Shown here: one piece after another, positions 9,938 through 20,896 of the stretch
Numbering within the stretch: the first letter of the stretch is position 1
Layout: every line of letters starts with the position of its first letter
From: Anaerostipes hadrus ATCC 29173 = JCM 17467
Lineage (GTDB): Bacteria > Bacillota > Clostridia > Lachnospirales > Lachnospiraceae
Direction: 5' to 3'
Assembly (NCBI RefSeq): GCF_030296915.1
Contig: NZ_AP028031.1
Span: 1,917,501-1,981,500, forward strand
Length of the DNA: 64,000 nt
Program-made: the position numbers and the translations under genes
Notes under the pieces: generated by a model
Database searches by the model: none
Told to the model about the DNA's origin: nothing
Seen by the model: the letters and a program-made list of their open reading frames with translations, nothing else

Positions 9938-11338
9938 CTATTTTCCCGCTTTCTCTTCTTCTATGGTCTTCTGAAATTCTTTCACATCTTTTGCGATCTC
10001 ACCGCTTAATAACAGCATACAGATCAGATTTGGGATTGCCATCAATGCATTTGCAATATCTGAGAAGTTCCATACAAGCTCCAATGTCTGTGTTGCCCCG
10101 ACATAAGCTACCAGAGAAAAGATAATTCGGTAGATCATGTTGAACTTATGAGTTCCCATCAGATACTCAAACGCCTTTTCTCCATGATACTCCCATCCAA
10201 GAATTGTGGAAAATGCAAAAAGTGCAATTCCGATCGTTACCAGATATCCTCCAACTTTTCCAAGAACTGTGGAAAATGCCGCAATCGTTAATGCAGAACC
10301 TATGTACATCTCTCCTGTTGCCGGATCGATCTGTCCGAGCACTCCGGAGCTTGCGATCGCAAGACCTGTGATCGTACAGACAACGATCGTATCCCAGAAA
10401 GTTCCTGTCATATTGATATATGCCTGCCGAACCGGATGATCTGTTGTTGCTGCTGCCGCTGTAATCGCTGCAGATCCCATTCCAGCTTCATTTGAAAAAC
10501 ATCCTCTGGCAACTCCGTAACGTGCTGCATTCATCATAGATGCGACGATATTTCCACAAAGAGCCCCACCAACCGCTTTCACACTAAATGCCATATGAAA
10601 GATCATAGAAAGTCCTGCTGGAAGATTACTGATATTCCCAAGAATAACGATGACTCCTGCGATCACATAAAAGATTGCCATCACTGGAACTACGACAGAA
10701 GATACTTTTGATATCGTTTTTATTCCACCGATGATGATCAGTAAGGCTAAAATAGTGATCACTGCTCCAACAGTACTAACCGATACTCCAAATGTCTCAT
10801 GAACTGCTGTTGAAATTGAATTTCCCTGTGTCATATTTCCAATTCCAAAGGATGCGATCACGGCAAATAAAGCAAACAGCCATCCAAGTACGGCTCCAAG
10901 CTTTTTGTTCTTGAGTGCCTTTTTCATTGTATACATTGGTCCACCGGACATCTCGCCCTTTTCATTGACTTCTCTGTATTTGATTGCCAACATACATTCT
11001 GAAAATTTAGATGATAATCCAAAACATGCAGAAATCCACATCCACACCAATGCTCCAGCACCTCCTGAAACCATTGCTGTCGCTACTCCTACGATATTTC
11101 CAGTTCCGATTGTTGCCGCCAGTGCTGTTGTCAATGCTGAAAATGGTGATACATCACCCTCTCCTCTGTTTTTTGTTCTGGATTCTTTACTTAATGTCTT
11201 TATAATCGCCCAAGGAAGGTTTCTCCAGGTTAGGAAATTGCATCGAATTGTTAAAAGGATTCCTGTTCCCACGAGAAGCACTAGCATCACTGGTCCCCAT
11301 ACAAAAGCATCCACATCAGATATGATCTTACTTAACAT
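9938..11338 (-). CDS. Sodium:alanine symporter (AGCS family)
   Basis: Inner-membrane Na+-coupled alanine/glycine importer, 466 residues, about ten or more hydrophobic segments. Family signatures include the N-terminal WGPVMLVLLVGTGILLTIR and GGPMYTMKKALK. The glycine/alanine-rich segment TALAATIGTGNIVGVATA matches the substrate and Na+ site. Monocistronic: a terminator separates it from the upstream psd gene. AGAGGAGAGA precedes the ATG. Confidence 0.93.
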   Translation of the reverse strand: MLSKIISDVDAFVWGPVMLVLLVGTGILLTIRCNFLTWRNLPWAIIKTLSKESRTKNRGEGDVSPFSALTTALAATIGTGNIVGVATAMVSGGAGALVWMWISACFGLSSKFSECMLAIKYREVNEKGEMSGGPMYTMKKALKNKKLGAVLGWLFALFAVIASFGIGNMTQGNSISTAVHETFGVSVSTVGAVITILALLIIIGGIKTISKVSSVVVPVMAIFYVIAGVIVILGNISNLPAGLSMIFHMAFSVKAVGGALCGNIVASMMNAARYGVARGCFSNEAGMGSAAITAAAATTDHPVRQAYINMTGTFWDTIVVCTITGLAIASSGVLGQIDPATGEMYIGSALTIAAFSTVLGKVGGYLVTIGIALFAFSTILGWEYHGEKAFEYLMGTHKFNMIYRIIFSLVAYVGATQTLELVWNFSDIANALMAIPNLICMLLLSGEIAKDVKEFQKTIEEEKAGK

Positions 11339-11378
11339 ATACTATCTCTCCTCTCTGATCTTATTTTCATTTCTAAAA

Positions 11379-11416
11379 TGCAAAAAAGGAGCAACGAAAA
11401 TTCGTTGCTCCTTCAA
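11379..11416 (-). terminator. Intrinsic terminator of the phospholipid operon
   Basis: Minus-strand hairpin AAGGAGCAACGAA-TTTT-TTCGTTGCTCCTT followed by T6, between the psd stop and the AGCS start. Confidence 0.85.
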
Positions 11417-11470
11417 CTTATGAGCTTAGTATAGCCATATATGACCACTCTGTCAATATTTATTTTAAGG

Positions 11471-12337
11471 TCATACCAATGCTTTCCCGATCATCTCACC
11501 CTGCCTGATCTTTGTCTCACACTGGTTCTTGGTACGTTCTAACAGTTCTTCTCTGATCTCAACCTTATCCTTTTCTAATAATAAAATGATCGTTGAACCT
11601 CCAAACTGAAAATATCCTTTCTCAATCCCGCGCCTCATAGATCCGGCTCCATCGTGATTAACAATCTTTCCAACCATCAATGCTCCAACTTCCATCTGGA
11701 GTGCATCTCCAAAATGTTTTGTCTTCATCAATGTATATTCTCTGGTATTCTCTTTATAGATTTTCACATGATCATTTGCGATCGGATTGACGGTATGATA
11801 AACTCCATCAATCCTATGATTCTCACTCTTAATTCCATCATCAAAATAGCAGTATCTATGATAATCATCTACTGTCAGGCGTAAGATCACGGCATAACCG
11901 CCCTGAAAATGTCTTGCGATCTTGCGGTTTCTGATCAATGAATCCAACGTATATCTTGTATCCTTTACAACAAAAGATGTCTTCTCTTCGATTGGATACA
12001 CACTTACTTTACAGTCGCAAGGACTTCCTAAGATTGTTTTATCTTCCGGAAATGGACGTTTTCCTTCTTTGATCTTTCTTGAGAAGAATTCATTATAAGA
12101 TTTGTAATTTTTCTTCTCATATTCACTCATATCAATATGATTATTCTTGACAAATCCTTTGATCAGACATTTGGAGATGGGAGAACTTAAGAAAGCTCCC
12201 CCTAGTTTGGATACCCAAGGTCTGATTAATATTTTTAGACTGGCTCGTCCTGCCATAGTTGTATACATCCAATGAAGCAAACGATCTTGCCCATTCTCTT
12301 CTTCGTAAATATTCCCATCTCTATCGGCATATCTCAT
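11471..12337 (-). CDS. psd: Phosphatidylserine decarboxylase
   Basis: Makes phosphatidylethanolamine by decarboxylating phosphatidylserine at the membrane. The proenzyme of 288 residues self-cleaves at a G-S-T site, seen here as FGGSTIILL (S248 becomes the pyruvoyl group). A conserved VDDYHRY His and the NHDGAGSM stretch also fit the family. Last gene of a four-gene operon (PAP2, flippase-like, pssA, psd), 19 bases after pssA, and followed by a strong terminator. AGGAGAATCGTAG precedes the start. Confidence 0.94.
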   Translation of the reverse strand: MRYADRDGNIYEEENGQDRLLHWMYTTMAGRASLKILIRPWVSKLGGAFLSSPISKCLIKGFVKNNHIDMSEYEKKNYKSYNEFFSRKIKEGKRPFPEDKTILGSPCDCKVSVYPIEEKTSFVVKDTRYTLDSLIRNRKIARHFQGGYAVILRLTVDDYHRYCYFDDGIKSENHRIDGVYHTVNPIANDHVKIYKENTREYTLMKTKHFGDALQMEVGALMVGKIVNHDGAGSMRRGIEKGYFQFGGSTIILLLEKDKVEIREELLERTKNQCETKIRQGEMIGKALV

Positions 12338-12356
12338 CTACGATTCTCCTATCATC

Positions 12357-12968
12357 TTACAGTAAGAACATCTTTACTGCGATCAATGCTCCAATAACTA
12401 CAAATGCAAGCATACATTTCTTATCTGGTTTAAAGACTTTAAAATCAAATACAAATAAGAAAGCGATCACTGCTAACATTGCAACATATATGTATGGAAA
12501 TTCTTCTGGAAAGAATCTTCGAAGCTGATATACGATCGGAATGATCAGTGCAACCGATGTAATTGGCAGTCCCTGATAATGTTTTCTTCTGGAACTGCTG
12601 TGTGCCTGACGCTGTTCTTCTGTAACATTAAAATATGCCAGACGAATAACTCCGCCTAAAACATAACACATATAAATGATCCTTGCATACCATTGGTCCA
12701 TTCCAAGGCAGTAACCGATCACAACCGGATACACTCCAAAACAGACAAGATCACATAAAGAATCAATCTCGATTCCAAACTTCTTGGCGTCTTCACTTCT
12801 CTTGATCATCTTTGCGATCGTTCCATCATACATATCTGTTAATCCTGAGATCATCAAACATAAAATTGCGATCTTAAAGTTTCCATTGAATGCCTGTGAC
12901 ATTCCAAATACTGCACTGACAACTCCTAAATATGTCAGTATTACAGATGCATTATAAAATCCTATCAT
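12357..12968 (-). CDS. pssA: CDP-diacylglycerol-serine O-phosphatidyltransferase
   Basis: Transfers phosphatidyl from CDP-diacylglycerol to serine, giving the substrate of the next enzyme. It has 203 residues and several membrane segments. The CDP-alcohol phosphotransferase motif is present as D48-G49..A52, G65, D69 and D73 within MYDGTIAK and FGIEIDSLCD. A lysine stands where many relatives have arginine after the Ala, and the spacer to G65 is longer than in the textbook motif. Lies 12 bases after the flippase-like gene. Confidence 0.93.
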   Translation of the reverse strand: MIGFYNASVILTYLGVVSAVFGMSQAFNGNFKIAILCLMISGLTDMYDGTIAKMIKRSEDAKKFGIEIDSLCDLVCFGVYPVVIGYCLGMDQWYARIIYMCYVLGGVIRLAYFNVTEEQRQAHSSSRRKHYQGLPITSVALIIPIVYQLRRFFPEEFPYIYVAMLAVIAFLFVFDFKVFKPDKKCMLAFVVIGALIAVKMFLL

Positions 12969-12980
12969 ACCTTTTTCCCT

Positions 12981-14006
12981 CTATTCTTTACGCTTTATCG
13001 TAACATGTGCGACTCCTGTCATCACTGCACTGATCAATACCAGTGCATAATAACTGATTCCTCGGCTTAACAGCATTGCCGGATATAATAATCCGCCAAC
13101 AAAAATCTTCTTAAAGATATTTAAAAATAAGCCTTCACTGATTCCCATTCCGCCTGGCAACGGAAGCATATCCACAGAAATTGAAATAACACTCTGTAAA
13201 GCAACTACATCAATAAATCCTAATGCAGAAAGTCCCATTGCTCTGTATACAAGATATGTAATTGAAAAATGGATCAGTCTCTGAATCAATGTGACAACGA
13301 ACATCCGAAAAATAAAAATCCGATGTCCTTGAATGATTGCTGCTGCTTTATGATACTCGATCATAGAATTCTGAAGTTTTTCAAGACGTTCTTCTTTTTT
13401 CTTTAAAATATGGAACTTTTCTAATTTCTGAAACAGCCACAGCACGATTTTGGATGCTAACGTTGGCTCAAATACAAGAATCAGCATGAACGCAACACAA
13501 AACACATTCAATGCCATTCCAAGGTAAAAGAAGAATGCTGCCTTCCCAATATATTCTGCCACAAGAAAATGACGGAATAAAAAGATCAGTGCTCCTAAAA
13601 ATACCAGAACAAATTTATATAAAATGGTAACGATCATCAAAATGACGGTTCCCACGGATATGTCAACTTTATCGCGGTTCATGTAGTAAAGCTGCATTGG
13701 CTGTCCGCCAGTTGCAGACGGTGTAATACAACTGAAAAAGAAACCTACAAACGAATATTTGACGCAATTTCTCTTCGGCACATCATTGTAATGAAGCAGC
13801 CGTAGCATGCGATAAATAATATACGACTCGCAGCACACAAACACAACGATCATAACCAATCCCGCAATATAATATGCAGGTTTTACTGATTTTAGAACTT
13901 CCGCCAGCTCAGAAAGTTCCTTTCCTTTCAATACGGCATATGCAGTCAATCCAAATAATGCAAAGAAAAAGACTGTATTACCGATGACTTTTTTCTTATT
14001 CTTCAT
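12981..14006 (-). CDS. LPG synthase TM-like / UPF0104 membrane protein
   Basis: Integral membrane protein of 341 residues with about eight hydrophobic segments, related to the flippase half of MprF (lysylphosphatidylglycerol_TM, UPF0104). The conserved central features FFFSCITPSATGGQPMQLY and LPLPGGMGISEG are characteristic. It lacks the aminoacyl transferase half of MprF. Position between a PAP2 enzyme and pssA/psd suggests a role in moving or handling lipids; the substrate is not known. Starts 5 bases after the PAP2 gene stops. Confidence 0.82.
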   Translation of the reverse strand: MKNKKKVIGNTVFFFALFGLTAYAVLKGKELSELAEVLKSVKPAYYIAGLVMIVVFVCCESYIIYRMLRLLHYNDVPKRNCVKYSFVGFFFSCITPSATGGQPMQLYYMNRDKVDISVGTVILMIVTILYKFVLVFLGALIFLFRHFLVAEYIGKAAFFFYLGMALNVFCVAFMLILVFEPTLASKIVLWLFQKLEKFHILKKKEERLEKLQNSMIEYHKAAAIIQGHRIFIFRMFVVTLIQRLIHFSITYLVYRAMGLSALGFIDVVALQSVISISVDMLPLPGGMGISEGLFLNIFKKIFVGGLLYPAMLLSRGISYYALVLISAVMTGVAHVTIKRKE

Positions 14007-14011
14007 CTTTC

Positions 14012-14740
14012 CTACCCTTTGATCTCCGATAATTTTCCTTTGTATTTCACAGATTTTCTCTCTAAACCAACTCGTTGGTTGACCTTCTCAAACACCTTCC
14101 AGAGTCCTTGATACAAATTGGTCTTTCTTCCGATCAGATAACAAACTTCACTTAAAATGATCCCGCCAAACACATCTATGATATAATGCTGCTTGGTTAC
14201 CTGCGTGGAAATACAGACTAAAATTGCAAAAACAAGTGAAAATCTCTGATACCACACTGGAATCTTCTTCTGATGCCTGATCCCAATATAACAAAACCAG
14301 CTTACCAGACAGTGAATCGATGGAAATAAGTTTGCCGATTGATCGATCGAATACACAAATCGTAATGCCTGATCCCAAAATCCTGTTCCTGTGATCTCTG
14401 GTCTTACCAGTGTTGTTGGCAAAAAGACAAAGAAAATCCCACATACGATCCTTGACAGATAATCTGCTGTCAAAAATCTATACATATGTTCTCTACTGAT
14501 TCTCGCAGTCATAATGTAGTTCACAACCCAAAACACATAACATATCAAATAAATACTTGTAAATTCTGGGATCACCGGTACCATCCGGTCAAATGCTGTT
14601 GTAAAATCATGATGATATAATCCTTTACAAAGCACCATTGTTCCACTGTAAACCAACGTATTCAGTACTAACGCTGTAATCAGCGGAATGATAGAATACT
14701 TCGGAATCCATCTCAGAACATAATCTTTTTTCTGATTCAT
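14012..14740 (-). CDS. PAP2-superfamily membrane phosphatase / phosphotransferase
   Basis: A 242-residue membrane protein with the PAP2 catalytic motifs FPSIHCL (C2) and TKQHYIIDVFGG (C3), which supply the two catalytic histidines and an aspartate. The first conserved motif is weak, as in the inositol-phosphoceramide-synthase-like branch of the superfamily. First gene of the phospholipid operon; a lipid phosphate or CDP/diacylglycerol-related substrate is inferred only from that. GGAAGGAGCAGACAT precedes the ATG. Confidence 0.85.
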   Translation of the reverse strand: MNQKKDYVLRWIPKYSIIPLITALVLNTLVYSGTMVLCKGLYHHDFTTAFDRMVPVIPEFTSIYLICYVFWVVNYIMTARISREHMYRFLTADYLSRIVCGIFFVFLPTTLVRPEITGTGFWDQALRFVYSIDQSANLFPSIHCLVSWFCYIGIRHQKKIPVWYQRFSLVFAILVCISTQVTKQHYIIDVFGGIILSEVCYLIGRKTNLYQGLWKVFEKVNQRVGLERKSVKYKGKLSEIKG

Positions 14741-14803
14741 ATGTCTGCTCCTTCCAATGATCTATCCTCTTTCTTTTCTCTCTTATGGTTCTTCCATATA
14801 TCA

Positions 14804-14833
14804 AAGAATCATGTCAATTCTGACATGATTCTT
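14804..14833 (-). terminator. Hairpin after the RND transporter gene
   Basis: AAGAATCATGTCA-GAAT-TGACATGATTCTT, a perfect hairpin on the minus strand between the RND gene and the lipid operon. The following T tract is weak (TTTGATAT), so it is a likely but imperfect terminator. Confidence 0.5.
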
Positions 14834-14900
14834 GTACTATTATATCTTTTCTCTTTTTAAAAGTAAAGGAAAGCGGTCATATTTAATAGTTTTGTAAGAT

Positions 14901-17900
14901 TTACTCTGCTTTCTTTTTTCTTCTATTGAAGAGTCCATAAATACATGGAACCACTAATAATGTTAGTAAAGTTCCATAAATCAAACCACCGATCGTAACG
15001 ATCGCCATCGGCTGCATCATCTCGGCACCTTGCCCTAAACCAATCGCCATTGTAGATAATCCAAGAATCGTTGTAAGGGCTGTCATCAAGATCGGGCGTA
15101 CACGCATCGTACCTGCTGTCAGGATTGCTTCTTCAAATTCGTATCCCGATTCTCTTAACTGATTGATCGTATCTACCAGCACGATACCATTATTTACAAT
15201 GATACCTGCAAGCATAACAAATCCGATCATTGCAATCGCACTTAAGTCTTTTCCAGTGATCAGCAGTCCTAAGAATCCTCCTGTAAATGCCATTGGAATC
15301 GTAAATAAAATGATAAATGGCGATTTCAGTGACTGGAACTGTGCTACCATGATCAAATACATAAATGCTACTGCCAGCAATAACATCAGGCCAATCTGTC
15401 CTGTTGTTTCCTGAATGGATTCCATCTCACCTTTCATTGTAATACTGTATCCTTTTGGTGCATTGTATTTCTTAATCTTCTTTTGTACAGCGCTGCTGAC
15501 TTTTCCTACATTGTAGCCATCTTTGATCTCTGATGTTACACTCAATGTTCTTTCCTGCTGGTTTCTATTAATAGAAGATAAACTGTCACTATTTCTGAAG
15601 TTCGCTACCTGATCCAATGTAACTTCTTTTTCTTTTCCACTTACTGTTCCTGTAAGTTTCACTTTCTTAAGATCATCTCTTGTCAGTGTATTCTTTGCAC
15701 TATTTCCAACATTGACACTATACTCTTTTTCATTGATCGTGATCGTTGTTGCTTCACTAGCATCTTTTAATTTCTCACTTAACTGTTGATAGATTGTTGC
15801 AACTGTTAAACCATTTTTTACTGCCTTTTTCTTGTCTACCACAACATAAAGATCTGGTGTTGTCTCTTCACTTCCATTCGAGATGTTCTGTGTTCCTTTC
15901 GTATCCTCTACAATCTGGGCAATATCTTTTCCAATAGACCTTAGTTTATTTAAATCATTTCCTTTGATCTGTACGGAAATACCGCTTCCACCAAGTGCAC
16001 TCATATCCATACTGGATTCCTGCACTTCAACCTCACAATCAAATTTCTTTGTTTTCTTTAGGATTTCTTTCTTGATCTCTTTGTTTGTATGTTTCTTCTT
16101 TTCTTTTAATAAAACATACATACTGGATTGGTCTTCATTTGAAGATCCTCCTGATGTCATTGAAGAGATTCCAGAAGAGCCAGAAGAAATCATTCCTGCT
16201 ACACTATCAACATCTTTGATCTCTTTTACTTTCTTCATTACTGTATCTGTCATCGATGCTGTTTCTTCCATTGAAGATCCCTGTGGCATCTTGATCGTCA
16301 TCGTCATCTGTGTGCTGTCCATGCTTGGCATTAAAGAACTTCCAATATTCATTGCTCCAAAAATACTTCCCGCAAACAGTGCGAGTGTTACAGCTACTAC
16401 AATGATCTTACGATTTAACAACCTTGTCATAACTTTACGGTATAATGTCTGCAGTTTATTGATCACTTTACTATCTTTTTGTGTGACTTTATTGAGTACT
16501 CCAGCTGACATCATTGGCACAAATGTCACCGCTACGATCAGGCTGGCTACCAGAGAATAACCGATGGTTAGTCCCATATCCACAAAGAGCTGTTTTGTAA
16601 GCCCTGTCGTGAATACGATCGGCAGGAATACAGAAATTGTTGTTAGTGTCGAAGATGTGATCGCTCCTGCAACCCCTCTTGCTCCTGTGATCGCTGCTTC
16701 TTTAACTGGAACTCCTTCTTTTCTTAATCGATAGATATTCTCAATAACTACGATCGAGTTGTCCACAAGCATTCCCACTCCAAGTGCGAGTCCCGACAAG
16801 GAGATTACATTTAGCGTAATTCCTGTAAAGTACATCAACACCACCGCAAAAATGACACTTAATGGAATGGAGCATGCAATAACGATCGTCGGTCTGACGT
16901 CTTTCAAAAATAATAATAGGATAAAGACTGCAAGGATTGCTCCCATTAACAGATTCTGGATGACAGAACCTGTCACCATATCAATGTATACACCCTGATC
17001 CATAATATTAACATAATGGAATCCTTTATTTTCTTTGGTAAGTGTCTTCATCTTCGCTGCAACTTTGTCTGCTACATCAGCTGTAGAATAATTATTCTGT
17101 TTCTGGACTGTTAATACAACACCGTTATTTCCATTCACACGACAATATGTATCTGCTGAGTTATCTACAATCGCTACGTCTGCTACATCACAAAGTTTGA
17201 CCGGTGGGATTCCTTTGATTCCAAGATCTAATAATTCCATATTGGCAAGATCTTTTTGATTCGTCACCTTATCTCCAACACGTACCAGATACTGTGTATT
17301 CCCTTCACTGATATATCCTGCCGGCATCTCAAAGTTCTGTGCTGTTAACAGTGCTTTGACATTCGCAACTGTCAGCTTATTCTTAATATTTGCAGCTTCT
17401 TTTGCCTGCTCTTTACTGGAATCAAGTTGCTGCTGGCTGGAATTCAACTGTGCTTCTCCCTGTGCCAGTTTGATCTCCCCATCATTCATCTTCTGGGTTG
17501 CCGTTGCTGATTGTACATTAAACTGTGTCAGTTTAGAATTGATCGTTTTCTTTCCTTTTTTGATCTGTTTTAATGCATTGTTTAATGTTTTTAAATTCTT
17601 ATCCAATGCTTTGATCGAACTTTTTGCTGTTGTCTCCTGCTTTTTCAGTTCTTCGATCTGAGCCGCAAGCTGCATCTTTGTTGCTGCATCCGGAACTTGT
17701 TTTGCCTGTTCTTCCATCTTGGCGATCTGTGTTTTTAATGTCTTGAGGGATGTCTGCAACGATTGTTTCTGCACCTTCAAATTCGTGATTGAACTCGTTA
17801 CCTGCACCTCTTTCTGAGCAAGACTTAACTGTCCATCCGTAAGTGCAGTCTGAGCTTTCGCAAGCTGAGTATTAGCCTTTGTTCTCTGTGCATCTAATGT

Positions 17901-18578
17901 GTTCTTTCCAGATTCCATCTGGGCTCTTGCCTGATCAATCTTATTTTGAGCTTCATCAAACTGACCATTCAATGCCTTCTCGATCTTCTCATTTAATTTA
18001 TTGATCTTCTTCTCGCTGATGATCGCATTGATCTGTTCTGTTACAAGTCCTGTACTACTTACGGATGCGACTCCGTCAACAGCTTCTAAAGATGGTGCAA
18101 TCTTATCATTGATCAACTCTGATAATTCCGTATTACTTAACTTATCAGAATCCATAGCTGTTACCATAACCGGCATCATATCTGGATTTAATTTCATGAT
18201 CGTTGGATTGCCTACTTCGTCTGGCCAGTAGCCTTTGATCATGTCAAGCTTCTCTCTCATATCAAGAGATACTGCATTCATATCCGTGTCACCTTCAAAT
18301 TCCAAAATGACCATTGACATATTCTCACTGGAAATTGAATTAACTTCTTTGATATTTGAAATCGTTGCCATTGATTGTTCCACTGGTTTTGTAACTGTCG
18401 TTTCCACAGTCTCCGGAGATGCTCCCTGATATGTCGTCATAACGATTGCATATGGCAGTTCCATACTTGGAAGCAAGTCTGTTGTCATCTTTGTAAATGA
18501 CACGATTCCTAAAATGATAACTAGTACAACCGCTACAATGACTGTATACGGTTTCTTTACGCTGAATTTTGAAATCAT
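14901..18578 (-). CDS. RND-superfamily efflux permease with long coiled-coil insertion
   Basis: Large proton-driven exporter of 1225 residues in the AcrB/HAE1-like RND family. The N-terminus MISKFSVKKPYTVIV is a first transmembrane helix, followed by the porter-domain motifs DLLPSMELPYAIV and GASPETVE. The TM4 proton-relay region reads GMLVDNSIVVIENIYR. Between about residues 185 and 405 the first extracytoplasmic loop carries an insertion rich in Gln, Lys and Ala heptads, predicted to form a long helical hairpin. No membrane-fusion protein or outer-membrane gene is adjacent, as expected in a Gram-positive. Preceded by its own promoter; substrate unknown. Confidence 0.9.
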   Translation of the reverse strand: MISKFSVKKPYTVIVAVVLVIILGIVSFTKMTTDLLPSMELPYAIVMTTYQGASPETVETTVTKPVEQSMATISNIKEVNSISSENMSMVILEFEGDTDMNAVSLDMREKLDMIKGYWPDEVGNPTIMKLNPDMMPVMVTAMDSDKLSNTELSELINDKIAPSLEAVDGVASVSSTGLVTEQINAIISEKKINKLNEKIEKALNGQFDEAQNKIDQARAQMESGKNTLDAQRTKANTQLAKAQTALTDGQLSLAQKEVQVTSSITNLKVQKQSLQTSLKTLKTQIAKMEEQAKQVPDAATKMQLAAQIEELKKQETTAKSSIKALDKNLKTLNNALKQIKKGKKTINSKLTQFNVQSATATQKMNDGEIKLAQGEAQLNSSQQQLDSSKEQAKEAANIKNKLTVANVKALLTAQNFEMPAGYISEGNTQYLVRVGDKVTNQKDLANMELLDLGIKGIPPVKLCDVADVAIVDNSADTYCRVNGNNGVVLTVQKQNNYSTADVADKVAAKMKTLTKENKGFHYVNIMDQGVYIDMVTGSVIQNLLMGAILAVFILLLFLKDVRPTIVIACSIPLSVIFAVVLMYFTGITLNVISLSGLALGVGMLVDNSIVVIENIYRLRKEGVPVKEAAITGARGVAGAITSSTLTTISVFLPIVFTTGLTKQLFVDMGLTIGYSLVASLIVAVTFVPMMSAGVLNKVTQKDSKVINKLQTLYRKVMTRLLNRKIIVVAVTLALFAGSIFGAMNIGSSLMPSMDSTQMTMTIKMPQGSSMEETASMTDTVMKKVKEIKDVDSVAGMISSGSSGISSMTSGGSSNEDQSSMYVLLKEKKKHTNKEIKKEILKKTKKFDCEVEVQESSMDMSALGGSGISVQIKGNDLNKLRSIGKDIAQIVEDTKGTQNISNGSEETTPDLYVVVDKKKAVKNGLTVATIYQQLSEKLKDASEATTITINEKEYSVNVGNSAKNTLTRDDLKKVKLTGTVSGKEKEVTLDQVANFRNSDSLSSINRNQQERTLSVTSEIKDGYNVGKVSSAVQKKIKKYNAPKGYSITMKGEMESIQETTGQIGLMLLLAVAFMYLIMVAQFQSLKSPFIILFTIPMAFTGGFLGLLITGKDLSAIAMIGFVMLAGIIVNNGIVLVDTINQLRESGYEFEEAILTAGTMRVRPILMTALTTILGLSTMAIGLGQGAEMMQPMAIVTIGGLIYGTLLTLLVVPCIYGLFNRRKKKAE

Positions 18579-18645
18579 TTTCTTACCTTTCTCACATTTC
18601 TTTTCTTATTCCTTGTTTGTCTCTTTTGATAGCCAAAGTAATTTA

Positions 18646-18698
18646 ATGATATTCCTGTTTCTTAAAGAAGTCAATCACTTTTATTGATAATTGTCAAT
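18646..18698 (-). promoter_or_regulatory. Promoter and candidate operator of the RND gene
   Basis: TTGACT (18674-18669), 17 bases, TATCAT (18651-18646) on the minus strand. Just upstream lies the near-perfect palindrome ATTGACAATTATCAAT (18698-18683), resembling MarR-type operators. The promoter is good; the operator is a guess from symmetry. Confidence 0.55.
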
Positions 18699-18733
18699 TA
18701 ATGTATCGGATTATGAACTTTTTTCACACAACA

Positions 18734-18773
18734 AAAAGAAACCAGAATACATCTTCTTATGTACTCTGGCTTC
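18734..18773 (-). terminator. Intrinsic terminator of guaB
   Basis: Arms GAAGCCAGAGTACAT and ATGTATTCTGGTTTC with a short loop, followed by TTTTTG, directly downstream of guaB on the minus strand. Confidence 0.85.
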
Positions 18774-18790
18774 TGTATATTCTTGATCTC

Positions 18791-20290
<1,500 letters not shown>

Positions 20291-20296
20291 TTAGAT

Positions 20297-20325
20297 ATGT
20301 TAACAAATAGTTTCTTTGATGTCAA
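20297..20325 (-). promoter_or_regulatory. Promoter of guaB
   Basis: Consensus TTGACA (20325-20320), 17-base spacer, TAACAT (20302-20297) on the minus strand, about 55 bases before the gene. Confidence 0.7.
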
Positions 20326-20435
20326 CAGATTATTTTATACTTTTTTTAAAACGTATGGATTATTTTCTGTACATGTGTGGAATTATCTGAATATTCTAAA
20401 TATAGCAATCCACACTTTACATCTTTTTAAGTACA

Positions 20436-20473
20436 AGAAAAGGAATTACTGCTTTCACAATAACTCCTTTTCT
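20436..20473 (-). terminator. Terminator after the orphan sorbitol EIIA gene
   Basis: Minus-strand hairpin with arms AGAAAAGGAGTTA and TAATTCCTTTTCT, ending in a T-rich tail (TTTTCTTGT). Ends the nfnA-nfnB-EIIA transcript. Confidence 0.6.
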
Positions 20474-20513
20474 ATGATCTTGATAGCAATCCGCTTGATA
20501 TCTCTTGTAATCT

Positions 20514-20882
20514 CTACTCTTCTACGATAGAAATTTTACTTCCAATCGCAAGTTTTGGCATTGGCTTTGCCTCAACACAAATACTTCCAGGAAGACCTGC
20601 TTCTTTCGCTCCACTGAAGACAACGGTTAAATGTCCCAGTGTCTCCAAATTAGACTGGGCAATATCTCCTACGGCAGTGATGAGATATTCTTTCTGATCC
20701 ACAACCAGTTTATCTCCTTTTTTGATTGTTCCGTCTACCTTCTTCTGATCGATGAAATGACAGAAATCTTTTAATGTATCTGGTACATTGTCTCCGAATA
20801 ATACAAACATACCTTCCTCAAAAAAAGCATCTACCTGTTCTCCCAGTTCGATAATCTCAGTCTGAAATATTGCTTTTCCCAT
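20514..20882 (-). CDS. PTS glucitol/sorbitol-type EIIA (orphan)
   Basis: A 122-residue stand-alone protein matching the sorbitol-specific EIIA family in length and pattern (GMFVLFGDNVPDTLKDFCHFI near residues 24-44, LGHLTVVFSGA and PGSICVEAKP near the C-terminus). In a complete system it passes phosphate from HPr to sorbitol EIIB. No EIIB, EIIC or sorbitol-6-phosphate dehydrogenase is nearby; it sits 14 bases after nfnB, so it may have a regulatory role. AAAGGAGGA precedes the start. Confidence 0.8.
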   Translation of the reverse strand: MGKAIFQTEIIELGEQVDAFFEEGMFVLFGDNVPDTLKDFCHFIDQKKVDGTIKKGDKLVVDQKEYLITAVGDIAQSNLETLGHLTVVFSGAKEAGLPGSICVEAKPMPKLAIGSKISIVEE

Positions 20883-20896
20883 TTGGAATCCTCCTT

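Noticed and set aside
15883..16560. 225-codon ORF antisense to the RND gene
   Set aside because: Shadow of a strongly coding frame; no ribosome site and no recognisable protein features.
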